A stretch of 64,000 nucleotides of DNA from Brevibacterium picturae (GTDB taxonomy: Bacteria; Actinomycetota; Actinomycetes; Actinomycetales; Brevibacteriaceae), in contig NZ_LT629739.1 of assembly GCF_900105045.1 (NCBI RefSeq), positions 2,356,001-2,420,000 of the forward strand, read 5' to 3'. Numbering within the stretch: the first letter of the stretch is position 1; each line of letters starts with the position of its first letter. A model generated the notes under the pieces. That model was not told where the DNA came from. It saw only the letters and a list, made by a program, of their open reading frames with translations, and ran no database searches. The position numbers and the translations under genes were made by a program. This document shows, piece by piece, positions 35,547 through 43,422 of the stretch.

Positions 35547-37574
35547 ATGAAGTTGCCCACCAAAACATGGTTGGCGGTCACCGCTGCCGCCGGTCTGGCT
35601 CTCGGCGGATTCAGTCCGGCGATGGCGGCCGGAAACGCGGGACCGACCGAGCATACCGATATGGGCGTCACGGGCGACGCCGTGATGGAACATCTGCAGG
35701 AGATCTCCGATATCTCGACCTCTCATTCCGATGAGGGCTTCCGGGCGTTGGGGACTCCGGGCTACGAAGAGGCTGTTGAGTACGTCGAACAGACGCTTGA
35801 GGCCACCGGCGCCTTCGACGTCGAACGGCAGGCCTTCGAGGTTGAGAATCAGACGTTCGGCGAGGTCGCTGTCAGCGTTGACGGCGAGGAGCTCGAGGTC
35901 ACCCCGGCCAGCTACACCGAAGGCACCGAAGAGCCGCTGGCTGACCTGCCGGTGGCGCTGCCGGTCGATGACGACTACAGCGACCTGGCCGGCGGTCAGC
36001 TCGGCTGCGCGGCCAGCGATTTCGACGACAGCGCCGAGGGCGCACTCGTCCTCGTCGCACGCGGCACCTGTTCCTTCGGAGAGAAGACCCAGGCGGCCAC
36101 CGATGCCGGAGCCGCAGCGGTCATCCTCTACAACAACGACACCTCCGCACCGGATGAGACCCTCAACGCCACCCTCGGCGAACGCGTCGAGAACGGTGCG
36201 CCCACCGTCGGTGTCAGCTACAACATCGGCAACGACCTGCTGACCAAGATCGAAGGTGCTGCCGAGGGTGAGCCGCTGCTGGCGGACTTCACCCTCGAGA
36301 CCGAATACACCACCTCGACGACCTGGAACGTCATTGCCGAGACCAAGGCCGGCGATCACGACAACGTCCAGATGTTCGGTGCTCACCTCGATGGTGTCCC
36401 CGAAGGGCCGGGTGTCAATGACAACGGTTCCGGGTCGGCCGCACTGCTGGCCAGCGCCGAGGCTCTGGCCGAGCAGCCGACCGAGAACGACAACGCCATC
36501 CGCTTCGGCTGGTGGGGTGCAGAAGAGGTCGGGCTCGTCGGTTCGGCCCATTACGTGGAGAGCCTCAGCGAATCAGAGGTCGCGAAGGTCAAGTCGTACA
36601 TGAACTTCGACATGATCGGATCCGACAACTACATCGTCGGCACGCTCGACTCCGACGGCTCCGACGTGCCGATCCCCGACGGGGTCGAGGTGCCGGAGGG
36701 CTCGGCTGAGCTCGAGAAGGTCTTCACCGACTACTTCGACACCCAGGACCAGAAGAACATCGGCACCGAATTCTCCGGCCGCTCCGATTACCAGGCGTTC
36801 ATGCTCGCCGGCATCCCCGCCAGCGGACTGTTCTCCGGGGCTGATGGAACGAAGACGGAGCAGGAGGCCGAATGGTTCGGTGGAACCGTCGGAGAGAAGC
36901 ACGACACCAACTATCACCAGCCCACCGACACGATCGAGAACGTGAGCAAGGAGTCCATCGACATCTTCGCTCCGGCCATCGGCTATGCGGTACACACCCT
37001 CGGCTACGACCTCAGCGAGGCACCCGAACCGACCGATCCTCCGACCACGCCACCGACGGACCCTCCCACGGAAACACCGACGGACGATCCGACAGAGGCG
37101 CCGACGGACGATCCCACGGAGGCGCCGGACGAGCGGAGTCTGAGCATCGACCCGACGACGATCGCCCAGGACGACTTCGTCGGTGAGCGGGGCGTGCAGG
37201 TAGCTGCCACCGGGTGCACCCCGGAGACCACCGCCACAATGACGGTCGATCCGCAGAACGGCAAGATCGAGAAGTTCGAACAGACCGCGACGGCTGATGC
37301 CGAATCCGTGGCCAAGTTCGGAGTCCGCGGCCTCGATGAGACTCTGGCTGCAGATTATGTCGGCACCTACGACGTCACTGTCGATTGTGACGGCGGAGAC
37401 CCGCTGACCGGTTCCTTCGAGGTCGTCGCCGAGGGTGATGGCCCGGGCGCCGGTGATGGCGGGGGAGACCTGCCGCGAACCGGTAACGAGGCATTGCCTC
37501 TGGTGATCTCGGCCGGAGCGCTCATCGTGCTCGGCATCGCCATGACCATGGGAGCTCGCCGCCGTAGGGCCTGA
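35547..37574 (+). CDS. Secreted M28 aminopeptidase with PA domain and LPRTG anchor
   Basis: 675 residues. Signal peptide (AVTAAAGLALGGFSPAMAA), then a PA domain inserted at about 130-230 (LVLVARGTCSFGEKTQAATD). The M28 zinc sites follow: GAHLDGVPEGPGVNDNGSG, WWGAEEVGLVGSAHY, MNFDMIGSDNY and NYHQPTDTIENV. A Pro/Thr/Asp linker (PTDDPTEAPTDDPTEAP) leads to a beta domain shared with the LPRTG protein at 6367-7767, then LPRTG, a hydrophobic helix and GARRRRA. Known relatives are Streptomyces and Aeromonas aminopeptidases. It should be sortase-linked to the wall. Confidence 0.93.
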   Translation: MKLPTKTWLAVTAAAGLALGGFSPAMAAGNAGPTEHTDMGVTGDAVMEHLQEISDISTSHSDEGFRALGTPGYEEAVEYVEQTLEATGAFDVERQAFEVENQTFGEVAVSVDGEELEVTPASYTEGTEEPLADLPVALPVDDDYSDLAGGQLGCAASDFDDSAEGALVLVARGTCSFGEKTQAATDAGAAAVILYNNDTSAPDETLNATLGERVENGAPTVGVSYNIGNDLLTKIEGAAEGEPLLADFTLETEYTTSTTWNVIAETKAGDHDNVQMFGAHLDGVPEGPGVNDNGSGSAALLASAEALAEQPTENDNAIRFGWWGAEEVGLVGSAHYVESLSESEVAKVKSYMNFDMIGSDNYIVGTLDSDGSDVPIPDGVEVPEGSAELEKVFTDYFDTQDQKNIGTEFSGRSDYQAFMLAGIPASGLFSGADGTKTEQEAEWFGGTVGEKHDTNYHQPTDTIENVSKESIDIFAPAIGYAVHTLGYDLSEAPEPTDPPTTPPTDPPTETPTDDPTEAPTDDPTEAPDERSLSIDPTTIAQDDFVGERGVQVAATGCTPETTATMTVDPQNGKIEKFEQTATADAESVAKFGVRGLDETLAADYVGTYDVTVDCDGGDPLTGSFEVVAEGDGPGAGDGGGDLPRTGNEALPLVISAGALIVLGIAMTMGARRRRA

Positions 37575-37591
37575 GCATCCCCCGAACGCCA

Positions 37592-37627
37592 CGCGGGCCG
37601 GTGACCGAATGAGGTCGCCGGCCCGCG
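37592..37627 (+). terminator. Hairpin after the M28 peptidase
   Basis: Arms 37592-37606 and 37613-37627 pair at 14 of 15 positions with a 6-base loop, starting 17 bases after the stop. It is very GC-rich and has no T-run. Confidence 0.7.
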
Positions 37628-37717
37628 CGGCCATTCACCCGCCGAGGTGAGACTCTCCCGCTCAGTCGGTGGAGGCCTTCAGCACCCGCTCATCCGAATC
37701 GGGCACAATGGTCTTCT

Positions 37718-38179
37718 GTGACTCCCAAACTCTTCTTCAAGATCTTCGCCATCGCGGAGACCATCACCTGGTCGCTGCTCATCATCGGCATGATCCTCAA
37801 ATACGTCACCAAGACGACCGAGATCGGTGTGCGCATCGGCGGCGGGATCCATGGCTTCGTCTTCATCTGCTTCGTCATCGCCGTCATCGGCGTCGGAACC
37901 TCGCAGCTGTGGAGCAAGAAGCGCATCGCCACGGGGCTGGGCTCGGCAATCATCCCCTACGCCACGATCCCCTTCGAGGTCTCCGTGGCCAAGGCCGGGG
38001 CGCTTGAGGGCGACTGGGGCCTGGGCGCGAACGGGCGGACCCCGCGGAACTGGTTCGAGAAGCTCACCTCCTGGGCGATCCGCTCACCGTGGCTGGCTAT
38101 CGGAGTGGGAATCGTCGTCGTCATCGCCATCTTCAGCGGACTGCTGCTGGCCGGCCCTCCCGGCGACTGGGGCAAGTGA
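37718..38179 (+). CDS. DUF3817 integral membrane protein
   Basis: 153 residues with four helices. The stretch FKIFAIAETITWSLLIIGM and the following helices with GGGIHGFVFICFVIAVIG match the DUF3817 family, which is common in actinobacteria and has no known function. The C-terminus adds one more helix (IGVGIVVVIAIFSGLLLAG). GTG 37718 is the start, since the family begins at TPKLFFKIF. Confidence 0.82.
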   Translation: MTPKLFFKIFAIAETITWSLLIIGMILKYVTKTTEIGVRIGGGIHGFVFICFVIAVIGVGTSQLWSKKRIATGLGSAIIPYATIPFEVSVAKAGALEGDWGLGANGRTPRNWFEKLTSWAIRSPWLAIGVGIVVVIAIFSGLLLAGPPGDWGK

Positions 38180-38340
38180 ACGGCAGGGCCGCCTCGGCGA
38201 TGAACTGACGTCAGGGGTCAGCCGCCTCGGCGATGGACGACTCTGTGCAAGGCTGGGGGTCTGGCCTAGGATGATGGCAACGGGCCCGATATGAACCGCC
38301 GGCCCTCCACGAACATCTTCGAGTAATGGAAGGCCCACTG

Positions 38341-40056
38341 ATGGACCTGCTTCTCGGCGCTGTAGTCATCGGCGTCATAGTCATTATCGCCCTGATCGCA
38401 TTCTTCGTGATCATGCGCTCGATCAAGATCGCCTCCCCCTCGGAAGCGCTCATCATCACCGGTCGCAACGTCAGCAGTTCGGGTGGTACCGGCCGCATCA
38501 TCATCGGCGGTCGCTCGGTCGTCTATCCGATCGTCCAGAAGGCATTCATCCTTTCGCTGTCGTCACGCCAGATCGCAGTGGCCATCGACGGAATCTCGAT
38601 GAATGGCATCGCATTGCGCCTGCACGGAGTCGCACAGGTCAAGGTCGGCGGCACCGAGGAGGACGTGCGCAAGGCCGCACAGCGCTTCCTCGACCAGCAG
38701 GACCAGATCGAGCCCTACAGCACAGAGATCCTCTCCGGAACGCTGCGCGCCGTCGTCGGTACGCTGACCGTCGAGCAGATCATCCAGGACCGCGCTTCCT
38801 TCGCGGCCCAGGTGCAGGAAGAGTCCGCGCACTCGATGAACAACCAGGGCCTGGTCATCGACACGTTCCAGATCTCCGCCGTCGAGGACGAGGGCAGCTA
38901 CCTGAAGGATTGGGGTCGCCCGCAGGCGGCCGAGGTCGCGAAGAACGCCGCCATCGCCGAGGCGAATGCCAGTCGTGCATCGTCGGTCGAGGAAGCGCAG
39001 CAGAACGAGTCCACCCAGAAGCAGCAGGCTCTGACCGATCAGGCCATCGCCGAACAGCAGCAGCAGCTCGCCCTGCGCCGTGCGGCGCTGAAGGAGGAGG
39101 CGGACCAGCGTCAGGCGACCGCCGACAACGCAGGCCCGTTGGCGAACGCGGCCGAGAAGCAGAAGCTGCTCGAACGCGACCGCGTCGTTGCGAAGGAAGC
39201 CGCGGAACTGCGTGCCGAACAGCTCGATGCCGAGGTCAGGCGCCCTGCCGACGCGGAGCGTTACCGCCAGCAGGCAGACGCCGATGCGCGCGCCTACGAT
39301 GTCGAAGCTCAGGGTCGGGCCGAAGCTGCGGCTGAGCTGCACCGTCGGTCCAAAGACGCTGAGGCCATTCGTCTTGAGGGTGAGGCCCAGGCCGACTCGA
39401 TCAGGGCCCGTGGCGAGGCAGAAGCCGAGGCCCTCCAGGCTCAGGCCGAGGCCTACAAGAAGTTCAACGATGCCGCTGTGCTGTCGAAGGTCCTCGAGGC
39501 CCTGCCGAACATCGCCGGCGAACTCGTCGCCCCATATGCGAACATCAAGGATCTTTCGATCGTGTCGACCGACGGAGAGTCCAAGCTGGCGAATTCGGTG
39601 TCGAACAACCTGGCTCAGGTTCTCGAGGTCGTGCGCGGGACCACCGGCATCGACCTCGGGGATCTGGTCGGCAAGGCTCAGACCCAGGGCGGATCGAAGG
39701 GCTTCGGCCGCTCTGGGAACTTCGCCGAGACCGGAGATGGCTCGACCACAGTCGACGACTCGGGTGGCTTCGCCGGTACAAACAGCGGTGACGATGACGC
39801 AGACCACGGTGGTCAGGTCGTCGAAGGTCAAGTCTCAGAGGGGCGAGGTTCCAAGGGGCATGGCTCGATAGGAAACTTCGACCCGAAGGACTACCTCGAC
39901 GAGAACGGGGAACTCGACCTCACCCACATCGGTGATGACGTGAAGAAGGCCACCGGAATCGACGTGCAGTCCTACATCGCCGAGGCGCTGCGCCGACGCG
40001 ACGGCCGTGACGGCGATTCGGACGGTTCGGGTTCGGACGGCACCGAGGAGAAGTAG
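38341..40056 (+). CDS. Flotillin-like SPFH/band 7 protein
   Basis: 571 residues. An N-terminal membrane segment (LLLGAVVIGVIVIIALIAFF) precedes an SPFH domain (about 40-200, SPSEALIITGRNVS, AVVGTLTVEQIIQDRASF). A long coiled coil (about 200-380) is rich in Ala, Glu and Gln, with flotillin-type repeats (EAEALQAQAEAYKKFNDAA). The C-terminal about 110 residues are polar and Asp/Gly-rich. ATG 38341 has GGAAGG 6 bases upstream, which decides it over ATG 38326. Flotillins organise membrane microdomains; the client here is unknown. Confidence 0.92.
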   Translation: MDLLLGAVVIGVIVIIALIAFFVIMRSIKIASPSEALIITGRNVSSSGGTGRIIIGGRSVVYPIVQKAFILSLSSRQIAVAIDGISMNGIALRLHGVAQVKVGGTEEDVRKAAQRFLDQQDQIEPYSTEILSGTLRAVVGTLTVEQIIQDRASFAAQVQEESAHSMNNQGLVIDTFQISAVEDEGSYLKDWGRPQAAEVAKNAAIAEANASRASSVEEAQQNESTQKQQALTDQAIAEQQQQLALRRAALKEEADQRQATADNAGPLANAAEKQKLLERDRVVAKEAAELRAEQLDAEVRRPADAERYRQQADADARAYDVEAQGRAEAAAELHRRSKDAEAIRLEGEAQADSIRARGEAEAEALQAQAEAYKKFNDAAVLSKVLEALPNIAGELVAPYANIKDLSIVSTDGESKLANSVSNNLAQVLEVVRGTTGIDLGDLVGKAQTQGGSKGFGRSGNFAETGDGSTTVDDSGGFAGTNSGDDDADHGGQVVEGQVSEGRGSKGHGSIGNFDPKDYLDENGELDLTHIGDDVKKATGIDVQSYIAEALRRRDGRDGDSDGSGSDGTEEK

Positions 40057-40108
40057 CCTCCCGTGTGATCCACATGCACTGAAGCTCCGGGGCGATCCCC
40101 GAGCCATG

Positions 40109-40161
40109 TGCAGGATGCGTACGTGTTCGGCAGATTCTGCCGGGCACGTACGCATCCTGCA
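40109..40161. repeat. 53-bp near-perfect palindrome
   Basis: TGCAGGATGCGTACGTG (40109-40125) is exactly complementary to 40145-40161. Inside, CGGCAGA (40128-40134) pairs with 40136-40142. The two intervening pairs are G-T wobbles in RNA. The whole makes a 26-bp stem around one central base. It lies 52 bases after the flotillin stop and 114 bases before the CDF start. It may be a terminator, a protein-binding site or a palindromic repeat element. Confidence 0.9.
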
Positions 40162-40243
40162 TCTGGTCCCTTTTCCTGAGCTCCGCCTCATCGTCGGGTC
40201 TGCCTTGTGCGGCCGCCCGGCCTCTCATTCATAAAGACATACG

Positions 40244-40257
40244 CATATGTTAATATG
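40244..40257 (+). promoter_or_regulatory. Dyad at the CDF exporter promoter
   Basis: CATAT-GTTA-ATATG is a perfect inverted repeat inside an AT-rich stretch that also looks like a -10 region (TAATAT). It is 18 bases from the TTG start. The form is like operators of ArsR/SmtB metal sensors. An SmtB-type protein is encoded at 53736-54095, but its own operator (54101-54119) has a different sequence, so the regulator is open. Confidence 0.4.
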
Positions 40258-40275
40258 AGCGTGTAGGAGGTTCTC

Positions 40276-41184
40276 TTGGCACACGAGCATTCGCACACGT
40301 CAGGTTCGCGTCATCGCTTGGCGATCGTCTTCGGCATCGTCCTGGTGATCTTCGTCTTCCAGGTGATCGGCTCGATCATGACGGGCAGCTTGGCGCTGCT
40401 CGTCGACACTGGCCACAATTCTGTCGACCTCATCGGCATCGGCATCGCCCTGTTCGCCGCCACCCTGGTCCGGAAGCCGCCGAAGGGGCAGAAGACCTGG
40501 GGCTTTCGCCGGGCCGAAGTCCTTGCCGCAGGAGCGCAGGCGACTCTGTTGTTGGGGCTCGGCCTCTACAGTCTCATCGAGGGAATTCGTCGCTTCTTCG
40601 TCCCGCCTGAGGTGCCGGGCCCGGAACTGATGCTCTTCGGTGCCGTCGGACTTGTCGGCAACATCGTGTCGATCATCATCCTCAGCTCGTCCAAAGAGGA
40701 CTCGCTCAACCTCAAAGCTGCCTTCCTTGAGGTCATCGCCGATGCGCTGGGGTCCGTCGCCGTCATCCTCGCTGCCGTCTCGATCTGGCTCTTCGACTTG
40801 ACTCGCGCCGATGCGGTGGCAGCTCTGTTCATTGCAGCTCTGATCGTGCCCCGAGCGTTCTCCATCCTGAAGGAGACCGGCTCGATTCTGCTCGAAGTCG
40901 CGCCCAGAGAGCTCGACCTGGACAAGGTCAAGATGCACATCGAAGGAGTCGAGCACGTCCAAGAAGTCCACGATCTTCACGTGACGCGGATCGACTCGAA
41001 CCTGCCCGTTCTCACGGCACACGTGGTCCTCGCCGACGAATGCTTCTACGACGGCCACGCCCCGCGAATACTCACCGCACTCCAGGAATGCCTCGCCGAG
41101 CACTTCAAAGTCGCGATCGAACACTCGACGTTCCAGTTCGACAGAGCGACGGACGCGGCCCAGGAGACGCACACCCACACTTGA
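40276..41184 (+). CDS. Cation diffusion facilitator (CzcD/ZnT-like metal exporter)
   Basis: 302 residues with six helices, His-rich ends (AHEHSHTSGSRH, QETHTHT) and a C-terminal cytoplasmic domain (HVQEVHDLHVTRIDS). The TM2 site is VDTGHNSVDLIG (H...D). The TM5 site, usually HxxxD, reads LEVIADALGSV, with Glu in place of His. Start is TTG 40276, with TAGGAGG 5 bases upstream. It should export Zn2+, Co2+ or a related ion by proton exchange; the Glu substitution may alter metal choice. Confidence 0.92.
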   Translation: MAHEHSHTSGSRHRLAIVFGIVLVIFVFQVIGSIMTGSLALLVDTGHNSVDLIGIGIALFAATLVRKPPKGQKTWGFRRAEVLAAGAQATLLLGLGLYSLIEGIRRFFVPPEVPGPELMLFGAVGLVGNIVSIIILSSSKEDSLNLKAAFLEVIADALGSVAVILAAVSIWLFDLTRADAVAALFIAALIVPRAFSILKETGSILLEVAPRELDLDKVKMHIEGVEHVQEVHDLHVTRIDSNLPVLTAHVVLADECFYDGHAPRILTALQECLAEHFKVAIEHSTFQFDRATDAAQETHTHT

Positions 41185-41222
41185 GATGCCGACCGTTGGG
41201 CTCTTTGGCGATTCAGTATGCT

Positions 41223-42350
41223 TCAGCTCACGGCGGTCGGATTCGGAAATGGAGTGGATTGAGCGTGGATGGCTTCGAGCTGGGTGACGATCGCCTCGGT
41301 CACCTCGACCGTAGTGGAGTCGCCGCCTAGGTCGCGGGGGAGGATCCCGGCCTCCGTGACGTTCGAAACGGCCTGCCGCACCTCCTCCGCCTCGGCGGTC
41401 AGTCCGAACTGATCGAGCATCAGTGAGGCGGACGATATTGCGCCGATCGGGTTGGAGACGCCCTGTCCTGCAATATCCGGCGCCGAACCGTGCACGGGCT
41501 CGAACATCGACGGAAAACGCCGCTCGGGGTTGAGATTGGCGCTTGCTGCCAACCCGAGACTCCCGGCGAGGGCCGACCCTAGGTCGGAGAGGATGTCGGC
41601 ATGGAGGTTGGAGGCCACGACGACGGACAGATCTTCGGGGTGCAGAATGAACTTCGCGCTCATGGCATCGACCAGAACGCTTTCGGTCTCCACCTCCGGG
41701 TAGTCCTTCGCCACTCGAGCAAACACCTCGTCCCAAAGCACCATTCCGAATTGCTGAGCATTCGATTTCGTGACGCAGGAGACCTTTTTCGTTGTGCGTG
41801 TCCGAGCCAGGTCGAAAGCGAAGCGGATGATTCGCTCGCAGCCTTTTTCCGTGTGCAGGCTGGTCTGCAGAGCGACTTCATTGCCGGGTCCGCGCCCGCT
41901 GAGATTGCGGCCGCCCATACCCGCATATTCGCCTTCGCTGTTCTCACGGACGACGATCCAGTCCAGGTCGGTGTCATCTGCCTTGCGCAGCGGTGATTCG
42001 ACGCCGGGCAGGAATGTCACTGGTCGGATGTTCGCCCATTGGTCGAACGGCTGGGTGATGGCGAGGCGAAGGCCCCATAGGCTGGTGTGGTCGGCGACGT
42101 CGCTCGACCCGACTGCGCCGAAGTAGATGGCATCATGTTTCTGCAGCTGGTCGAGACCGCCCTCGGGGATGTAGTGACCGTTCTCAAGGTAGTACTCGGA
42201 GCTCCAAGGGAACTCGGTGACATCGAAATCGACGGCGCCCCCTGAAAGTTTGGCGACAGTGTCGAGAACTCTCAGCCCTGCTGCGACGACTTCACCGCCG
42301 ATGCCGTCGCCGGGAATGGATGCGATGGAGAAGGTCTGAGTCTCGGTCAT
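41223..42350 (-). CDS. Tartrate dehydrogenase/D-malate-type decarboxylating dehydrogenase
   Basis: 375 residues, isocitrate/isopropylmalate dehydrogenase superfamily. IASIPGDGIGGEVV opens the fold, with LRLAITQPFDQWANIRPV, DWIVVRENSEGEYAGMGGR, CVTKSNAQQFGMVLWDEV and FEPVHGSAPDIAGQG. The ENSEGEYAG and TKSNA patterns fit TtuC/DmlA rather than LeuB. ATG 42350 has AGGACG 4 bases upstream; the longer frame is not family-like. With the adjacent LysR and DASS transporter it forms a dicarboxylate-use cluster. Confidence 0.88.
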   Translation of the reverse strand: MTETQTFSIASIPGDGIGGEVVAAGLRVLDTVAKLSGGAVDFDVTEFPWSSEYYLENGHYIPEGGLDQLQKHDAIYFGAVGSSDVADHTSLWGLRLAITQPFDQWANIRPVTFLPGVESPLRKADDTDLDWIVVRENSEGEYAGMGGRNLSGRGPGNEVALQTSLHTEKGCERIIRFAFDLARTRTTKKVSCVTKSNAQQFGMVLWDEVFARVAKDYPEVETESVLVDAMSAKFILHPEDLSVVVASNLHADILSDLGSALAGSLGLAASANLNPERRFPSMFEPVHGSAPDIAGQGVSNPIGAISSASLMLDQFGLTAEAEEVRQAVSNVTEAGILPRDLGGDSTTVEVTEAIVTQLEAIHAQSTPFPNPTAVS

Positions 42351-42438
42351 GATTCGTCCTTGATCTGAGAAATGATGGAACACATCAATTGAGCCCAATG
42401 TCCTGCCATAAGTCCAAGACCCAATGACGATTCGATAT

Positions 42439-42453
42439 ATAGCCCAAGACTAT
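42439..42453. promoter_or_regulatory. LysR-type box upstream of the dehydrogenase
   Basis: ATAGCCCAAGACTAT has ATAG-N7-CTAT symmetry (T-N11-A type). It overlaps the lysR stop, 89 bases upstream of the dehydrogenase ATG. A second, related motif (ATAAGTCCAAGAC) is at 42408-42420. The same ATAG-N7-CTAT occurs at 43333-43347. Confidence 0.55.
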
Positions 42454-43340
42454 GCGGCCAGGTCACGGACCATTTTGAGGAAGCGGCCGGCTGCAGGAGT
42501 CAGTCCTTCCGCCCGGGCAATCGCGGAGACATGGAGCGAAGGAGCGCTGGCGATGGGCAGCAGCCGCACCTGTCCGGCGTCTGCGAACGACTGCCACGAG
42601 GCCGGCAGCACGGCATGACCGATTCCGGCTTTGACCAGGGGAAGTATTGACGAGCGGTGAGTGACCTCCGCCGCGATGTCGATGTCGGTTCCGCTGTCGA
42701 TGAGCTCATCGACATATGCTCGCATGAGCGAGCCCTTGTGCGAGACCACCAGTCGCGTCCCTGACAGTGACTCCGGTGCGACCGCCTCAGCGTCGGAGAA
42801 CTGGGAGAACTCAGGATTGTGAGCGAGCATGAGCGGCTGGTCGGCAAGCTGAATGACACGCAGATCATTGACCTGCAATGGCTCACGACCCCCGAGGAAC
42901 CCCACCTCGGCACGGCCGTAGCGCACGGCTTCGATTGTTTCGTCGACAGTGAAGGTGCCATGGAGGTCGAACGCGATCTGCGGGTGGGCACGTGCGAATG
43001 CCGACATCAGCGTCGTCAGCGGTTCAATGCTGGGGGAGGGCATGGCCGCGATCTGAATCCGTCCGGACTGCAGTCCCCGTAGGCCTTGCACGTGCGCCTC
43101 GGCTGTCTCGAGGTCGCGGACCACAAGACGAGCGGGGCCCTCCAGCTCCTTTCCCGCTTCGCTCAGACTGACGGTGCGACCGAGGCGATGGAAGAGTGTC
43201 ACTCCCAGCTCTCTCTCGAGTCCCTTGATCGTCTGCGAAAGCGAAGGCTGGGCGACGAGGAGGGTGTCGGCGGCCTTGGTGAAACTCCCGGTGTCGACGA
43301 CGGCGAGAAATTGGCGAAGCTGACGAATATCCATAGGCAT
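42450..43340 (-). CDS. LysR-family transcriptional regulator of the dicarboxylate cluster
   Basis: 296 residues. N-terminal HTH (IRQLRQFLAVVDTGSFTKAA and AQPSLSQTIKGLERELG), then the effector-binding domain with IQIAAMPSPSIEPL and LGGREPLQVND. It lies between the dehydrogenase and the divergent transporter. ATAG-N7-CTAT dyads are at both ends of the gene, at its own start and before the dehydrogenase, so it probably regulates itself, the transporter and the dehydrogenase in response to the substrate. Confidence 0.92.
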   Translation of the reverse strand: MPMDIRQLRQFLAVVDTGSFTKAADTLLVAQPSLSQTIKGLERELGVTLFHRLGRTVSLSEAGKELEGPARLVVRDLETAEAHVQGLRGLQSGRIQIAAMPSPSIEPLTTLMSAFARAHPQIAFDLHGTFTVDETIEAVRYGRAEVGFLGGREPLQVNDLRVIQLADQPLMLAHNPEFSQFSDAEAVAPESLSGTRLVVSHKGSLMRAYVDELIDSGTDIDIAAEVTHRSSILPLVKAGIGHAVLPASWQSFADAGQVRLLPIASAPSLHVSAIARAEGLTPAAGRFLKMVRDLAA

Positions 43341-43347
43341 ATCCTAT
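43333..43347. promoter_or_regulatory. LysR-type box in the lysR-transporter divergent promoter
   Basis: ATAGGCATATCCTAT has perfect 5-bp arms around 5 bases and covers the lysR start. A motif GCCTTGGACTATTT at 43366-43379 matches the complement of those at 42408-42453 (consensus YCTTGGRCTAT). The site is about 75 bases before the transporter start. Confidence 0.55.
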
Positions 43348-43422
43348 CGGTTGCATTGGAAATGAGCCTTGGACTATTTAGTGACGGTCCGTCAGGGTGA
43401 AACCAAAGCGATGAAAGGACCA

